Part shown: piece by piece, positions 10,271 to 18,353 of the stretch
Layout: every line of letters starts with the position of its first letter
How positions within the stretch are numbered: position 1 is the first letter of the stretch
Assembly: GCA_031376425.1 (NCBI GenBank)
Contig: JANMDR010000024.1
Coordinates: 1 to 20,885, forward strand
DNA from: JANMDR01 sp031376425
GTDB taxonomy: Bacteria > Pseudomonadota > Gammaproteobacteria > Burkholderiales > Usitatibacteraceae
Direction of reading: 5' to 3'
DNA length: 20,885 nucleotides
Notes under the pieces: model-generated
Told to the model about the DNA's origin: nothing
Databases searched by the model: none
What the model saw: only the letters and a program-made list of their open reading frames with translations
Made by a program: the position numbers and the translations under genes

Positions 10271-10464
10271 GGGGGGCATGCCCTGCCCGAGCGATGAAAA
10301 GTATGACGGTGGCGCACGTGCCCGAATGAGGGTGGCGCACTCCGTTGTTGGCATATAGGATCACCGCCCTTGTAGGGGCGAAAAATCTTTCGCCCGCAGA
10401 GGTGGCGAACTCCGGTGCTGGCATATAGGATGACCCCCTTGTAGGGGCACGGCATGCCGTGCCC
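10271..10464. repeat. Modular palindromic repeat locus 2 (degenerate A, C, A cores)
   Basis: Within the 686-base divergent gap between the RCC1 and first NHL genes. It has a decayed A core (10271-10288), core C (GGGCGAAAAATCTTTCGCCC, 10376-10395) and a perfect A core (10445-10464). The linkers share GGTGGCG and GGCATATAGGAT with other loci. C-to-A spacing is 69 bases, identical to locus 6. The remaining gap holds the RCC1 gene's ribosome binding site and leader (10052-10100), the conserved block at 10514-10587, and no other gene. Confidence 0.85.
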
Positions 10465-10513
10465 AAACGGCAAAAATACGACCCCCGTGCTTACCCCCAA
10501 ACAGTAAAAAAAC

Positions 10514-10587
10514 ATTTATTTTCAAACCCGTGATAGTTCCGCCCCTGAATTACGTTTAGTCAGTATGGGCTTGTTTTTTTATTCGCT
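10514..10587 (+). promoter_or_regulatory. Conserved upstream block of NHL gene 1
   Basis: Seventy-four bases align with 12764-12838 upstream of NHL gene 2: both begin ATTTATTTTCAAACCCG and end in a T-run then TTCGCT, with scattered differences between. It lies about 150 bases before the start codon. The conservation may mark a promoter or regulator site shared by copies 1 and 2, or just duplicated flank. NHL gene 3 lacks it. I see no clean -35/-10 pair. Confidence 0.45.
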
Positions 10588-10737
10588 GCATGCGTTTCTG
10601 CGAGATCAAAATAAATCAACAATGAACAACCGCGCCATAAAAACCGCACTATGATGCAGACTAAGGTATGCGTGCAACACGTTAAAAACCCGCTAATTTA
10701 AGACTTCCCCAAGGCACTACCACTCAAGGAGCCACAA

Positions 10738-12525
10738 ATGCAACTCTTAAAAGCTTTCATCACTTGCACCGCCGCCACATTCTTGCTCGCTACCCCCGCC
10801 ACAGCGCAAACCGTTTCCACCGTTGCCGGTACCGGTACTGGATCATCAACCGGCGATGGCGCTGCCGCCACTGCCGCAACAATTAACTTCCCCATTGGCT
10901 TACTGGTGCGCCGCGATGGTAGCGTGCTGGTTGCGGAGCAAAATGGCCATCGCGTACGTAAAATTGATGCGGCGGGCATCATCACCACCTTTGCGGGCAC
11001 CGGCACAGCGGGCTTTACCGCCAGTGCCGCAGTGGCCACTACTGCCAATTTGACTAACCCCGCTGGCTTGGCAGAAGATGCCTTGGGTAATGTGTATATT
11101 GGCTCTAAGGGTGCAATTCAAAAAGTAAGCCCCAGCGGTGCGCTTTCTACCGTGGCCGGTAATGGCACGCAAACCAATACTGGTGACGGTGGCCTAGCAT
11201 CGGCCGCAACCGTACGCTGGTCTATTTCCATGGCGTTTGATACGTCCGGCAATTTATTTGTTACCGATTTTGATGCGCACACCCTCCGTAAAATTGATGG
11301 CACCACCAATATCATCAGTGGCATTGCTGGCACTGGGGTCTCTGGTAACAGCGTGGATGGCCCCTCTGCCGCCACTGCGACGCTAAACCGGCCATTGGGG
11401 CTACTAGTACAAAGCGATGGCAGTATTCTGGTAGCGGACGGCGGCAGCGGCCGCGTGCGTAAGGTTATACCGGGGGGTGCGATCAGCACCATTGCTGGTA
11501 CTTTGGGTGTTGGTACCAGCACCGGTGACAATGGCCTTGCCACGGCCGCAACGTTAAATTCCCCTTATAGCCCTGCCAAAGATAGCGCCGGCAATATCTA
11601 CGTGGCAGAGATTGGCGCTAACCGCGTTCGTAAAATTGCCCCTAACGGCATTATTACCACCGTGCTCGGCACTGTGGCAGGCGCGGTAAATTCAAATAGC
11701 CCCGCCACCAATGTGGACGGCGACATTGCCACAGCCACGGTACTCAATCCCATCGCGCTCACCTTCGATGCGGCGGGTAATTTATATTTTACTAGCTACA
11801 CTGACCACAAAGTACGCAAAATTACCTTCCCCGCACCACCCACCCCTGGCCCCTCGATATTCAAAAGCTTCGCCAATACTGTAACCGCAGCGCTCGGCAC
11901 CATCAGCCCCGAAGGCGATCAAACCGTGCCCTACGGCGGCGTGGTTAAAGTTACGGTCACCGCCAAGCCCCGCCACCTATTGCGGGTAGCCAGCAATTGC
12001 GACTACGTTAAAACCAGCCAGCCAATTGCCTTCGTACCCAACGGCACTGGCACCGATACGTTCAATGTTACCGTGAACGGCCCCTGCCAAATGGAAGCCA
12101 CGTTTACGCCTTTGATACCTACCGTAAACGTAAACAGTGAAGCCGCTGCCAACACGCTATTTACCACCACCGAGCGGTCAGATAAATACACCCCCCCCAC
12201 CGCCCCTGCGCAAACCAGCAGCGTCGTCGGCAAACCAGTCACCTTTAAAGCCTGGGTGACCGACATAGCCGGTGTACCCTACGCGAGTGATACCAACGTG
12301 ATTACGTTTAAGGCCAATGGCGTGGCAATTAGTGGCTGTGCAAATGTGCCGCTAACATTACGTAGCAGCAATGTGCTGCATATACGTGAAGCCAGTTGTG
12401 TGGCGACGTTTTCGCCCGTATTTGCCATCCCTGGTAATGTGACTATCACCAGTGAGTTTGCGGGGGATACGTATAATTTCCCGGCGGCGTCGGCGGTGTT
12501 GAATCATAGTGTAGTTGTACAGTAA
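10738..12525 (+). CDS. Secreted NHL-repeat six-bladed propeller protein, copy 1
   Basis: The protein has 595 residues. Start: AAGGAG at 10726-10731, six bases before the ATG. A Sec signal peptide covers residues 1-23 (cleavage after ATA). Six NHL blades follow (about 25-363), each with a D-x-x-G-N-[IL]-[YF]-[VF] ... R-V-R-K-I core and separated by Gly/Ala-rich stretches starting TGDG or DGD. After a Pro-rich hinge (TPGPS) comes a conserved C-terminal region (about 370-595) with GYR-like beta repeats and an Ig-like domain carrying two Cys pairs. NHL propellers bind proteins, glycans or nucleic acids in known cases; the ligand here is unknown. Compared with copies 2 and 3 it has a four-residue insertion (VFAIP, near 12418-12432). 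It is divergent from the RCC1 gene and the first of three tandem paralogs. Confidence 0.88.
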   Translation: MQLLKAFITCTAATFLLATPATAQTVSTVAGTGTGSSTGDGAAATAATINFPIGLLVRRDGSVLVAEQNGHRVRKIDAAGIITTFAGTGTAGFTASAAVATTANLTNPAGLAEDALGNVYIGSKGAIQKVSPSGALSTVAGNGTQTNTGDGGLASAATVRWSISMAFDTSGNLFVTDFDAHTLRKIDGTTNIISGIAGTGVSGNSVDGPSAATATLNRPLGLLVQSDGSILVADGGSGRVRKVIPGGAISTIAGTLGVGTSTGDNGLATAATLNSPYSPAKDSAGNIYVAEIGANRVRKIAPNGIITTVLGTVAGAVNSNSPATNVDGDIATATVLNPIALTFDAAGNLYFTSYTDHKVRKITFPAPPTPGPSIFKSFANTVTAALGTISPEGDQTVPYGGVVKVTVTAKPRHLLRVASNCDYVKTSQPIAFVPNGTGTDTFNVTVNGPCQMEATFTPLIPTVNVNSEAAANTLFTTTERSDKYTPPTAPAQTSSVVGKPVTFKAWVTDIAGVPYASDTNVITFKANGVAISGCANVPLTLRSSNVLHIREASCVATFSPVFAIPGNVTITSEFAGDTYNFPAASAVLNHSVVVQ

Positions 12526-12569
12526 ATCGGTGGGTGCAATAAATTGGTGGGTGCAGTAGGCAAGCACCC

Positions 12570-12605
12570 CCTCTCTCCCTTACCCTTCGGGCAGGGGGCG
12601 AGAGG
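12570..12605. repeat. GC-rich hairpin after NHL copy 1
   Basis: Outer arms CCTCTC (12570-12575) and GAGAGG (12600-12605) enclose CCC-TTC-GGG. It lies 45 bases after the stop of NHL copy 1. It could slow or end transcription, but there is no T-run, so it may be another dispersed palindrome. Confidence 0.4.
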
Positions 12606-12642
12606 ATGCAGGACGGCATGGGGCAGCGCAAAATTGGTGGGT

Positions 12643-12735
12643 GGGCGAATGATTATTCGCCCCTACGGTTTGCGCCTTTCTGCGTTGCTGAATGAACCCG
12701 CGATGCCCTTCGCAGGGGCGAAAGATCTTTCGCCT
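12643..12735. repeat. Modular palindromic repeat locus 3 (B, C cores)
   Basis: Core B (GGGCGAATGATTATTCGCCC, 12643-12662) and a C core with an 18-bp perfect palindrome GGCGAAAGATCTTTCGCC (12717-12734) are 73 bases apart, the same as in locus 6. The linker has the TGCGTTGC module. It lies in the 666-base gap between NHL copies 1 and 2, which also holds the conserved block (12764-12838), direct repeats (12932-13025) and nothing that looks coding. Confidence 0.85.
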
Positions 12736-12763
12736 TCGTTGCTCCCATCACCACCCCGCAAAT

Positions 12764-12838
12764 ATTTATTTTCAAACCCGTGATAGTTTCGTCGCTGCAT
12801 TACGTTTAGGTAGGTAGGAGCATGTTTTTTTGTTCGCT
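12764..12838 (+). promoter_or_regulatory. Conserved upstream block of NHL gene 2
   Basis: Counterpart of 10514-10587, with the same ends and about the same length. It lies roughly 350 bases before the NHL 2 start, farther than in copy 1, because extra sequence with direct repeats lies between. Confidence 0.4.
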
Positions 12839-12931
12839 TCACGGCTTTACCACCGCATTGCCCCACACAACTTCAGTCAAGTTTACTCAACATTTAACAA
12901 CAAAGCCGTAGAAACTGTTTTAACATTCACT

Positions 12932-13025
12932 GTACTGGTACGCGCTACCGTACTGGTACGCGCGAATTGCAGCGTACCCATAGCAGTGTACCCATAGCAA
13001 CGTACCCATAGCAGCATACTCATGG
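12932..13025 (+). repeat. Two short direct-repeat arrays upstream of NHL gene 2
   Basis: GTACTGGTACGCGC occurs twice with an 18-base period (12932, 12950). GTACCCATAGCA then occurs three times with a 14-base period (12974, 12988, 13002), followed by a decayed fourth unit near 13016. They lie 170-260 bases upstream of the start codon. They could be binding sites or simple slippage repeats. Confidence 0.7.
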
Positions 13026-13191
13026 CCGATTCAGACAACCCGCCGATATAAAAATGCAGGCAGCACTAATGTTGAGTTCACTCTTATCTAGCGTATCTAT
13101 TATCTCAGTACCGATCCCGCCTAAAAATCACTACCAGCTTTCATCCACCCAGCCATTCAATCACGTTTTTCACTTTAAAAGAGAATCTATT

Positions 13192-14994
13192 ATGCGCATG
13201 CCTCAACTGAATCGAATCGCTGCTGCACTGAGCGTTGCTGGCTGCGTCACGCTACTCAGCATTGCCGCCCCTACCGCATACGCTCAAACCATTTCTACCG
13301 CTGCTGGCACTGGCGCGGCAGGCTCTACCGGCGATGGCGCTGCGGCCACGGCGGCTACGCTCAATAGGCCTATCGGCGTGCTCGTTCGTGCCGACGGCAG
13401 TGTGTTAGTTGCTGAGTCGAGCGGCAACCGCGTGCGTAAAATTGACGCAGCAGGGGTCATTTCTACGTTCGCGGGCAATGGTACCCCAGGCTATACGGCC
13501 AGTGCCGCATCCGCCACGGCTGCAACTTTGCAAGGTCCCACAGGTTTAGCTGAAGACAGCCTCGGCAATGTATATATTGGTAGTCTTGGCTCCATCCAAA
13601 AAGTGGACGCCAGCGGTGCGCTATCCACCGTAGCGGGAAACGGCATCCAAGCCAACCTAGGCGATGGTGGCGCAGCGTCTGACCCAGCCGTGCGCGTGGA
13701 CCGGCCTCTATCCATGCGCATGGATAGCAGCAATAATTTATTTTTTGCGGACTATAACGCCTGTGTAGTGCGTAAAATTAGTACGGCAAATATCATTTCC
13801 CGTGTAGCTGGAACGGGCACTTGTGGCTCAAACGGTGACGGTGTGGCCGTTACAGCCCATTTAAATTTGCCCTCGGGCGTGTTTGTGAATACCGATGGCA
13901 CCTTGCTTATCGGCGATGGCGCCAACAATCGTGTGCGCAAGATTACGGTGGGCGGCAATATCACTACTATTGCGGGCACGGGAGCCGCCACCAGTAGCGG
14001 CGATGGCGGCTTAGCAACGGCTGCCACACTCACCTTTCCCGTAGGCATTCACAAAGATGCTGCGGGCAATATTTTGGTTGCAGAGCTAGACGGCAACCGT
14101 GTACGACAAATAGCGCCTGATGGCAAAATATCCACTGTGGTAGGCCAGCCTACGGTGCCCGCTGGCACGGCAGGTGCCGCTACCAATTTAGGCGATGGCG
14201 GCGCCCCCAATAGTGCCACCGCCACTATTTATAACCCCGCTGCCTTCGCCCAAGATCGTGCGGGTAATTTATACATCACCAGCTTCAGGGGTAATAAAGT
14301 GCGCAAAATCACCTTCACCACCCCCCCTGGCCCTTCGGTGTTCAAAAGCTTCGCCAATACCATTACCGCAGCGCTTGGCAGCATCAGCCCCGAAGGTGAG
14401 CAAACTGTACCCTATGGTGGCACCGTTAAAGTGACCGTCACCGCCAAGCCGCGCCACCTGTTACGCGTAGCTAGCAATTGCGACTACGTAAAGACCAGCC
14501 AGCCAATTGCCTTCGTCCCCAACGGCACCGGCACCGATACTTTTAATGTCACCGTGAACGGCCCCTGCCAGATGGAAGCCACGTTTACCCCACTAATTCC
14601 AACTGTAAACGTAAACAGTGAAGCCGCTGCCAACGCCCTATTTACCACTACCGAACGTACCGATAAATATGCCCCCCCCACAGCCCCCGCGCAAACCAGC
14701 GGCATCGTCGGCAAACCTGTTACGTTTAAAGCATGGGTAACCGATATCGCCGGTGTGCCCTACGCGAGTGATACCAACGTGATTACGTTTAAGGCCAATG
14801 GCGTGGCAATTAGTGGCTGTGTAAATGTGCCGCTAACCTTGCGCGGTAGCAACGTGCTGCATATTCGTGAAGCCAATTGTGTAGCGACGTTTTCACCAGC
14901 AGGTAATGTAACCATCACCAGTGAGTTTGCAGGGGATACGTATAACTTCCCAGCAACATCGGCGGTGTTGAATCATAGTGTAGTTGCGCAGTAA
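13192..14994 (+). CDS. Secreted NHL-repeat six-bladed propeller protein, copy 2
   Basis: The protein has 600 residues from ATG 13192. I chose this start because it gives a clean Sec signal peptide (residues 1-31, MRMPQLNRIAAALSVAG to cleavage after AYA) with AAAGAGA upstream. An in-frame ATG at 13054 would add 46 residues with no matching paralog sequence. Six NHL blades (about 32-375) are clearly diverged from copies 1 and 3, for example blade 4 has NTDGTLLIGDGANNRVRK. The C-terminal half is nearly the same as theirs in protein and DNA, with both Cys pairs kept. The conserved tail with a varied propeller suggests a common attachment or export module with different ligands (inference). A strong terminator follows, so copy 3 is transcribed separately. 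Confidence 0.88.
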   Translation: MRMPQLNRIAAALSVAGCVTLLSIAAPTAYAQTISTAAGTGAAGSTGDGAAATAATLNRPIGVLVRADGSVLVAESSGNRVRKIDAAGVISTFAGNGTPGYTASAASATAATLQGPTGLAEDSLGNVYIGSLGSIQKVDASGALSTVAGNGIQANLGDGGAASDPAVRVDRPLSMRMDSSNNLFFADYNACVVRKISTANIISRVAGTGTCGSNGDGVAVTAHLNLPSGVFVNTDGTLLIGDGANNRVRKITVGGNITTIAGTGAATSSGDGGLATAATLTFPVGIHKDAAGNILVAELDGNRVRQIAPDGKISTVVGQPTVPAGTAGAATNLGDGGAPNSATATIYNPAAFAQDRAGNLYITSFRGNKVRKITFTTPPGPSVFKSFANTITAALGSISPEGEQTVPYGGTVKVTVTAKPRHLLRVASNCDYVKTSQPIAFVPNGTGTDTFNVTVNGPCQMEATFTPLIPTVNVNSEAAANALFTTTERTDKYAPPTAPAQTSGIVGKPVTFKAWVTDIAGVPYASDTNVITFKANGVAISGCVNVPLTLRGSNVLHIREANCVATFSPAGNVTITSEFAGDTYNFPATSAVLNHSVVAQ

Positions 14995-15050
14995 GCATCA
15001 CTCGCTGGGTACCCGTTTACGTAAACCCACCAATGCAACTTACATTAAAT

Positions 15051-15093
15051 GCCTTGTAGATGACCTATTTTAGGGCGTCTACAAGGCTTTTTT
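15051..15093 (+). terminator. Rho-independent terminator after NHL copy 2
   Basis: The stem GCCTTGTAGA (15051-15060) pairs with TCTACAAGGC (15078-15087), extends inward by further pairs with one wobble and one mismatch, has a loop of about seven bases, and is followed directly by six Ts (15088-15093). It lies 57 bases past the stop codon of copy 2. This is the clearest terminator in the window. Confidence 0.92.
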
Positions 15094-15137
15094 ACATACT
15101 TCATCACCTCACAAAAAACACAAAAAAACACAATCAG

Positions 15138-15153
15138 TACGACATACGTCGTA
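15138..15153. promoter_or_regulatory. Palindrome in NHL copy 3 upstream region
   Basis: TACGAC-ATAC-GTCGTA forms a 16-base near-perfect palindrome about 95 bases before the copy 3 start codon, just after an A/C-rich stretch. It is a possible operator or small hairpin; no matching site occurs upstream of copies 1 and 2. Confidence 0.35.
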
Positions 15154-15247
15154 TGGTGGCTCGAACTCCTGTTTGATACGCTTCATTGCAGTACAGCTCG
15201 GCACTACGCCGCGAAGCCTTCCAGCCCAGTTTTCCAAGGAGCCAAAA

Positions 15248-17032
15248 ATGCAATTACTAAAAAGCGTCACCGCTACCGTCTGCACCGCCGCCACACTCCT
15301 ACTCATCACGCCCGCCATCGCCCAAACCGTTTCCACTGTTGCCGGCACTGGTGTTAGTTCATCAACGGGCGATGGCGCTGCCGCCACTTTGGCCACGCTG
15401 AGGAGCCCCATTGGGGTACTGGTGCGCCGCGATGGCAGCGTGCTGATTACGGAGCAATTTGGCTATCGCGTGCGTAAAATTGATGCTGCAGGCATCATCA
15501 CCACCTTTGCCGGCACCGGCACAGCAGGCTTTACGGCCAACGCTGCAGCAGCCACCAGTGCCAATTTAGATCAACCTGGCGGCTTGGCCGAAGATGCGTT
15601 GGGTAATGTATATATTGGCTCACTAGGTACCATTCAAAAAGTAAGCCCTAGCGGGACACTTTCTACTGTGGTCGGTAATGGTGTAACCCGGACCAATACC
15701 GGTGATGGTGGTTTGGCAACGGCCGCCACGGTAAACTGGCCGCTTTCCATGACTTTTGATACAGCTGGCAATTTATTTTTTGCTGACTATAATGCATCCA
15801 CTGTCCGTAAAATTGATCGCACCACCAACATCATCAGTGGCATTGCTGGCACAGGGGCTTTTGCCAACAGCGTGGATGGCCCCTCTGCCGCCACCGCGAC
15901 GCTAAATTTTCCGCTGGGGCTAGTCATACAAAGCGATGGCAGCATTCTTGTCGCCGACGGCGACAGCCGCCGCGTGCGTAAAATCATACCAGGTGGCGCG
16001 ATCAGCACTATTGCGGGTACGATGGGCGTTAACACTAGCACTGGTGATAATGGTCCGGCCACGGCCGCAACCTTACATACGGCCTATGGTCTTGCCAAAG
16101 ATAGCGCAGGCAATATCTATGTGGGTGAATTTGATGCACACCGCGTCCGTAAAATTGCCCCTAACGGCATTATTACCACCGTGCTCGGCACTGTGGCAGG
16201 CGCGGTAAATTCAATTAGCCCCGCCACCAACGTGGACGGCGACATTGCCACAGCCAGGGTGCACGAACCCATCGCACTCGCCTCTGATGCCGCAGGTAAT
16301 TTATACGTTGTCAGCAACAGTGGCAATAAGGTACGTAAAGTCACCTTCCCCGCACCGCCCACACCCGGTCCCTTCATATTCAAAAGCTTCGGCAATACCG
16401 TTACTGCAGCCTCAGGTACCATCACCCCCGAAGGCGATCAAACGGTACCCTTTGGTGGCACCGTTAAAGTTACCGTCACCGCCAAGCCCCGCCACCTGTT
16501 ACGCGTAGCCAGCAATTGCGACTATGTTAAAACCAGCCAGCCAATTGCCTTCGTACCCAACGGCACTGGTACCGATACTTTCAATGTTACCGTTAACGGC
16601 CCCTATCAAATGGAAGCCACGTTTACGCCACTCATCCCAAAAATAAATGTAAACAGTGAAGCCGTCGCCAATGCCCTATTTACCGCCACCGAACTTACCG
16701 ACAAATACGCCCCCCCTGTAACGTCAGCGCAAACCAGCAGCGTTATTGGCAAACCAGTCACCTTCAAAGCCTGGGTAACCGACATAGCCGGTGTGCCCTA
16801 CGCCAGTGATACCAACGTGATTACGTTTAAGGCCAATGGCGTGGCAATTAGTGGCTGCGTAAATGTGCCGCTAACCTTGCGCGGAAGCAATGTGCTGCAT
16901 ATACGTGAAGCCAGTTGTGTAGCGACATTTTCGCCAGCAGGTAATGTGACTATCACGAGCGAGTTTGCGGGGGATTTGTATAATTTCCCGGCGACGTCGG
17001 CGGTGTTGAATCATAGCGTGGTTGTACAGTAA
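15248..17032 (+). CDS. Secreted NHL-repeat six-bladed propeller protein, copy 3
   Basis: The protein has 594 residues from ATG 15248, with AAGGAG at 15236-15241 (six-base spacing); an in-frame ATG 25 codons upstream has no such site. A signal peptide covers residues 1-25 (cleavage after AIA). Its leader, propeller and even the bases just past the stop (ATCGGTGGGTG) match copy 1 most closely, so copies 1 and 3 are sisters flanking copy 2. Near the C-terminus it resembles copy 2 instead (LRGSNV, FSPAGNV without the insertion), suggesting exchange between copies. Codon 453 (TAT, 16604-16606) gives Tyr where both paralogs have Cys, leaving that half of a likely disulfide unpaired. The ligand is unknown. 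Confidence 0.88.
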   Translation: MQLLKSVTATVCTAATLLLITPAIAQTVSTVAGTGVSSSTGDGAAATLATLRSPIGVLVRRDGSVLITEQFGYRVRKIDAAGIITTFAGTGTAGFTANAAAATSANLDQPGGLAEDALGNVYIGSLGTIQKVSPSGTLSTVVGNGVTRTNTGDGGLATAATVNWPLSMTFDTAGNLFFADYNASTVRKIDRTTNIISGIAGTGAFANSVDGPSAATATLNFPLGLVIQSDGSILVADGDSRRVRKIIPGGAISTIAGTMGVNTSTGDNGPATAATLHTAYGLAKDSAGNIYVGEFDAHRVRKIAPNGIITTVLGTVAGAVNSISPATNVDGDIATARVHEPIALASDAAGNLYVVSNSGNKVRKVTFPAPPTPGPFIFKSFGNTVTAASGTITPEGDQTVPFGGTVKVTVTAKPRHLLRVASNCDYVKTSQPIAFVPNGTGTDTFNVTVNGPYQMEATFTPLIPKINVNSEAVANALFTATELTDKYAPPVTSAQTSSVIGKPVTFKAWVTDIAGVPYASDTNVITFKANGVAISGCVNVPLTLRGSNVLHIREASCVATFSPAGNVTITSEFAGDLYNFPATSAVLNHSVVVQ

Positions 17033-17042
17033 ATCGGTGGGT

Positions 17043-17331
17043 GGGCAACGCTTTATTTGCCCACGTCGGTGTTCAAATTACGGATAAGGCTCAATATTTT
17101 TATACCGATCGTGGGCAACGCATTTGGCAGATAAGGCGTTGCCCACCCTACGCCATTGGCATATAGGATTACCGCCGCCATCGTGGGGTAGGCATCGCGT
17201 ACCATTGGCATGCCGTGCCCAAACAGTGAAAATATGACTGCCTTAAATGCGCCCAACCGGTTGTACCGCGATGTCGATCACAACATCCATGCGCCCGTGC
17301 CATCACGACGAGCGCAAATAATTATTCGCCC
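17043..17331. repeat. Modular palindromic repeat locus 4 (D, D, half-A, B cores)
   Basis: It begins a few bases after NHL copy 3. D-type palindromes: GTGGGCAA/TTGCCCAC (17041-17064) and GTGGGCAACGC/GCGTTGCCCAC (17111-17121 with 17136-17146). A half A core (GGCATGCCGTGCCC, 17207-17220) and a decayed B core (17312-17331) follow. GGCATATAGGAT (17158-17169) is the shared linker. The first D hairpin could also end transcription of copy 3. In the gap of more than 650 bases between copy 3 and the 84-residue gene, the rest holds only the promoter at 17515-17554. Confidence 0.75.
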
Positions 17332-17514
17332 CTATAAACCGGTAGTCGGCACGCACATCGCTGCGTTTGCCCCGCCGCAACCCATCATGCCGATTTTTAC
17401 AATGTAATCGCCGCAGCTGCCCCCAATTTCCCTTCCCACTTGTTTTTCTTGTAAGGCGAAGAAGGCAGAAAATAAGGCTTCTAGCAGACGCACCCCTAAA
17501 GTCCGCACTTAAAT

Positions 17515-17554
17515 GCAAGTAATGCTTGCTTTATACAAGTTAATCTTGTATTAT
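17515..17554 (+). promoter_or_regulatory. Promoter with two phased palindromic operators
   Basis: A -35-like TTGCTT (17526-17531) and a -10 TATTAT (17549-17554) are separated by exactly 17 bases. One palindrome, GCAAGTAATGCTTGC (17515-17529), overlaps the -35. A second, ATACAAGTTAATCTTGTAT (17533-17551), fills the spacer and touches the -10. Both share CAAGT...CTTG, and their centres are 20 bases apart, close to two helical turns, so two dimers would bind the same DNA face. This is the layout of a repressed or autoregulated promoter. The regulator is not evident. Confidence 0.7.
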
Positions 17555-17699
17555 TGCGGAATCGCATCAGGAACCCGCTTAACCGCTCATGAAGCTAAGG
17601 CTAACGCTAATGCAGAAGGCGCAGTACGCGGGCGACGCCAGACCTGATCACTCCGACTCTGGCACAAAAGCGGGGGCGATACCTAATTTAGGAGATGAA

Positions 17700-17954
17700 A
17701 TGAGCGATTTATCTACCGTCATCGAAGCGCTGCGCGGTGCCACTACCGATCTAAAAGTTGCCAACGATGCTGCTAACAATGCCGTAAAAAAACGCACCCC
17801 AAAACTTAAACCTAAGCCCTGCAACTGCACCGCGTGGAAGTTCCCCCATCGTCGCGCCAATTACTGCGAGGAAACGCCCGAAACCGTTTACTACGTTGAT
17901 AACCTCAACGAAAAAGCGATGCTCGAAGCAGGGCACAAATGGAGTGATTTTTAA
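17700..17954 (+). CDS. Small hypothetical protein, 84 aa
   Basis: I do not recognise the family. I chose ATG 17700 because AGGAG (17690-17694) sits just before it; the in-frame ATG at 17589 would add 37 residues without a ribosome binding site. The product is soluble with no signal or membrane segment. It has a helical N-terminus (MSDLSTVIEALRG), a basic middle (KKRTPKLKPKP), and a C-N-C ... H-R-R ... C cluster (residues about 42-57) that could bind a metal, then an acidic C-terminus. The gene lies about 140 bases downstream of the twin-operator promoter and directly abuts the next small gene. Small size, tight packing and operator control resemble genes of mobile elements or stress modules, but no function can be assigned. 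Confidence 0.65.
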   Translation: MSDLSTVIEALRGATTDLKVANDAANNAVKKRTPKLKPKPCNCTAWKFPHRRANYCEETPETVYYVDNLNEKAMLEAGHKWSDF

Positions 17955-18107
17955 ATGCACAAATACCAAATCAACGTGCGCGAAAATGGCGTAAGCAATA
18001 GCTACAACGGCAGCTACCACCACAGCGTAGATGCGGTAATGGCGGCCTACGCCAAATACGCCATCCACGGCGCTAACTGCGCCATCAGCGTTTTTTGCAT
18101 CGCATGA
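17955..18107 (+). CDS. Small hypothetical protein, 50 aa
   Basis: The ATG follows the TAA of the 84-residue gene with no base between, and GGAGTG (17941-17946) inside that gene supplies a ribosome binding site, so translation is probably coupled. The product starts MHKYQINVRENG, is rich in Tyr, Ser and Asn in the first half, has an Ala-rich helix (AVMAAYAKYAIHG) and ends in a hydrophobic segment with two Cys (NCAISVFCIA). The YQINVRENG / Y-x-G-x-Y pattern looks like two short beta strands followed by a helix. Not recognised. The coding call rests on position, ribosome binding site and normal codon use. Confidence 0.6.
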   Translation: MHKYQINVRENGVSNSYNGSYHHSVDAVMAAYAKYAIHGANCAISVFCIA

Positions 18108-18209
18108 TTAATTTTGTACAAAACTTTTTGCACTATCGCCGCAAAGGTTTTTCCCTACGCACTGCCTATTTTTTAACGCGCAATACTATTCAATAAGTAT
18201 CCATCGTAG

Positions 18210-18285
18210 GGGCGAAAAATCTTTCGCCCTTTGTGCGTACCTGTGTGCCTATTTTATACGTTGTCGGGCGAATGATTATTCGCCC
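18210..18285. repeat. Modular palindromic repeat locus 5 (C, B cores)
   Basis: Core C (GGGCGAAAAATCTTTCGCCC, 18210-18229, with GTAG on its left) and core B (GGGCGAATGATTATTCGCCC, 18266-18285) are 56 bases apart and in the opposite order to loci 3 and 6. It lies between the 50-residue gene and the poly-G gene. The 12-bp palindrome TTTTGTACAAAA (18112-18123) lies just upstream. Confidence 0.85.
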
Positions 18286-18353
18286 AGCACAGAGGGGTGG
18301 TTACATCCGTGAAATAATAACGTCATCGCTGTGAATCACCGGTCTGGCCATCA

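Noticed and set aside
17405..17514. Frame with a C-x-x-C motif and basic end just before the twin-operator promoter
   Set aside because: No start codon after the in-frame stop and no ribosome binding site; too short to support as a gene or remnant.
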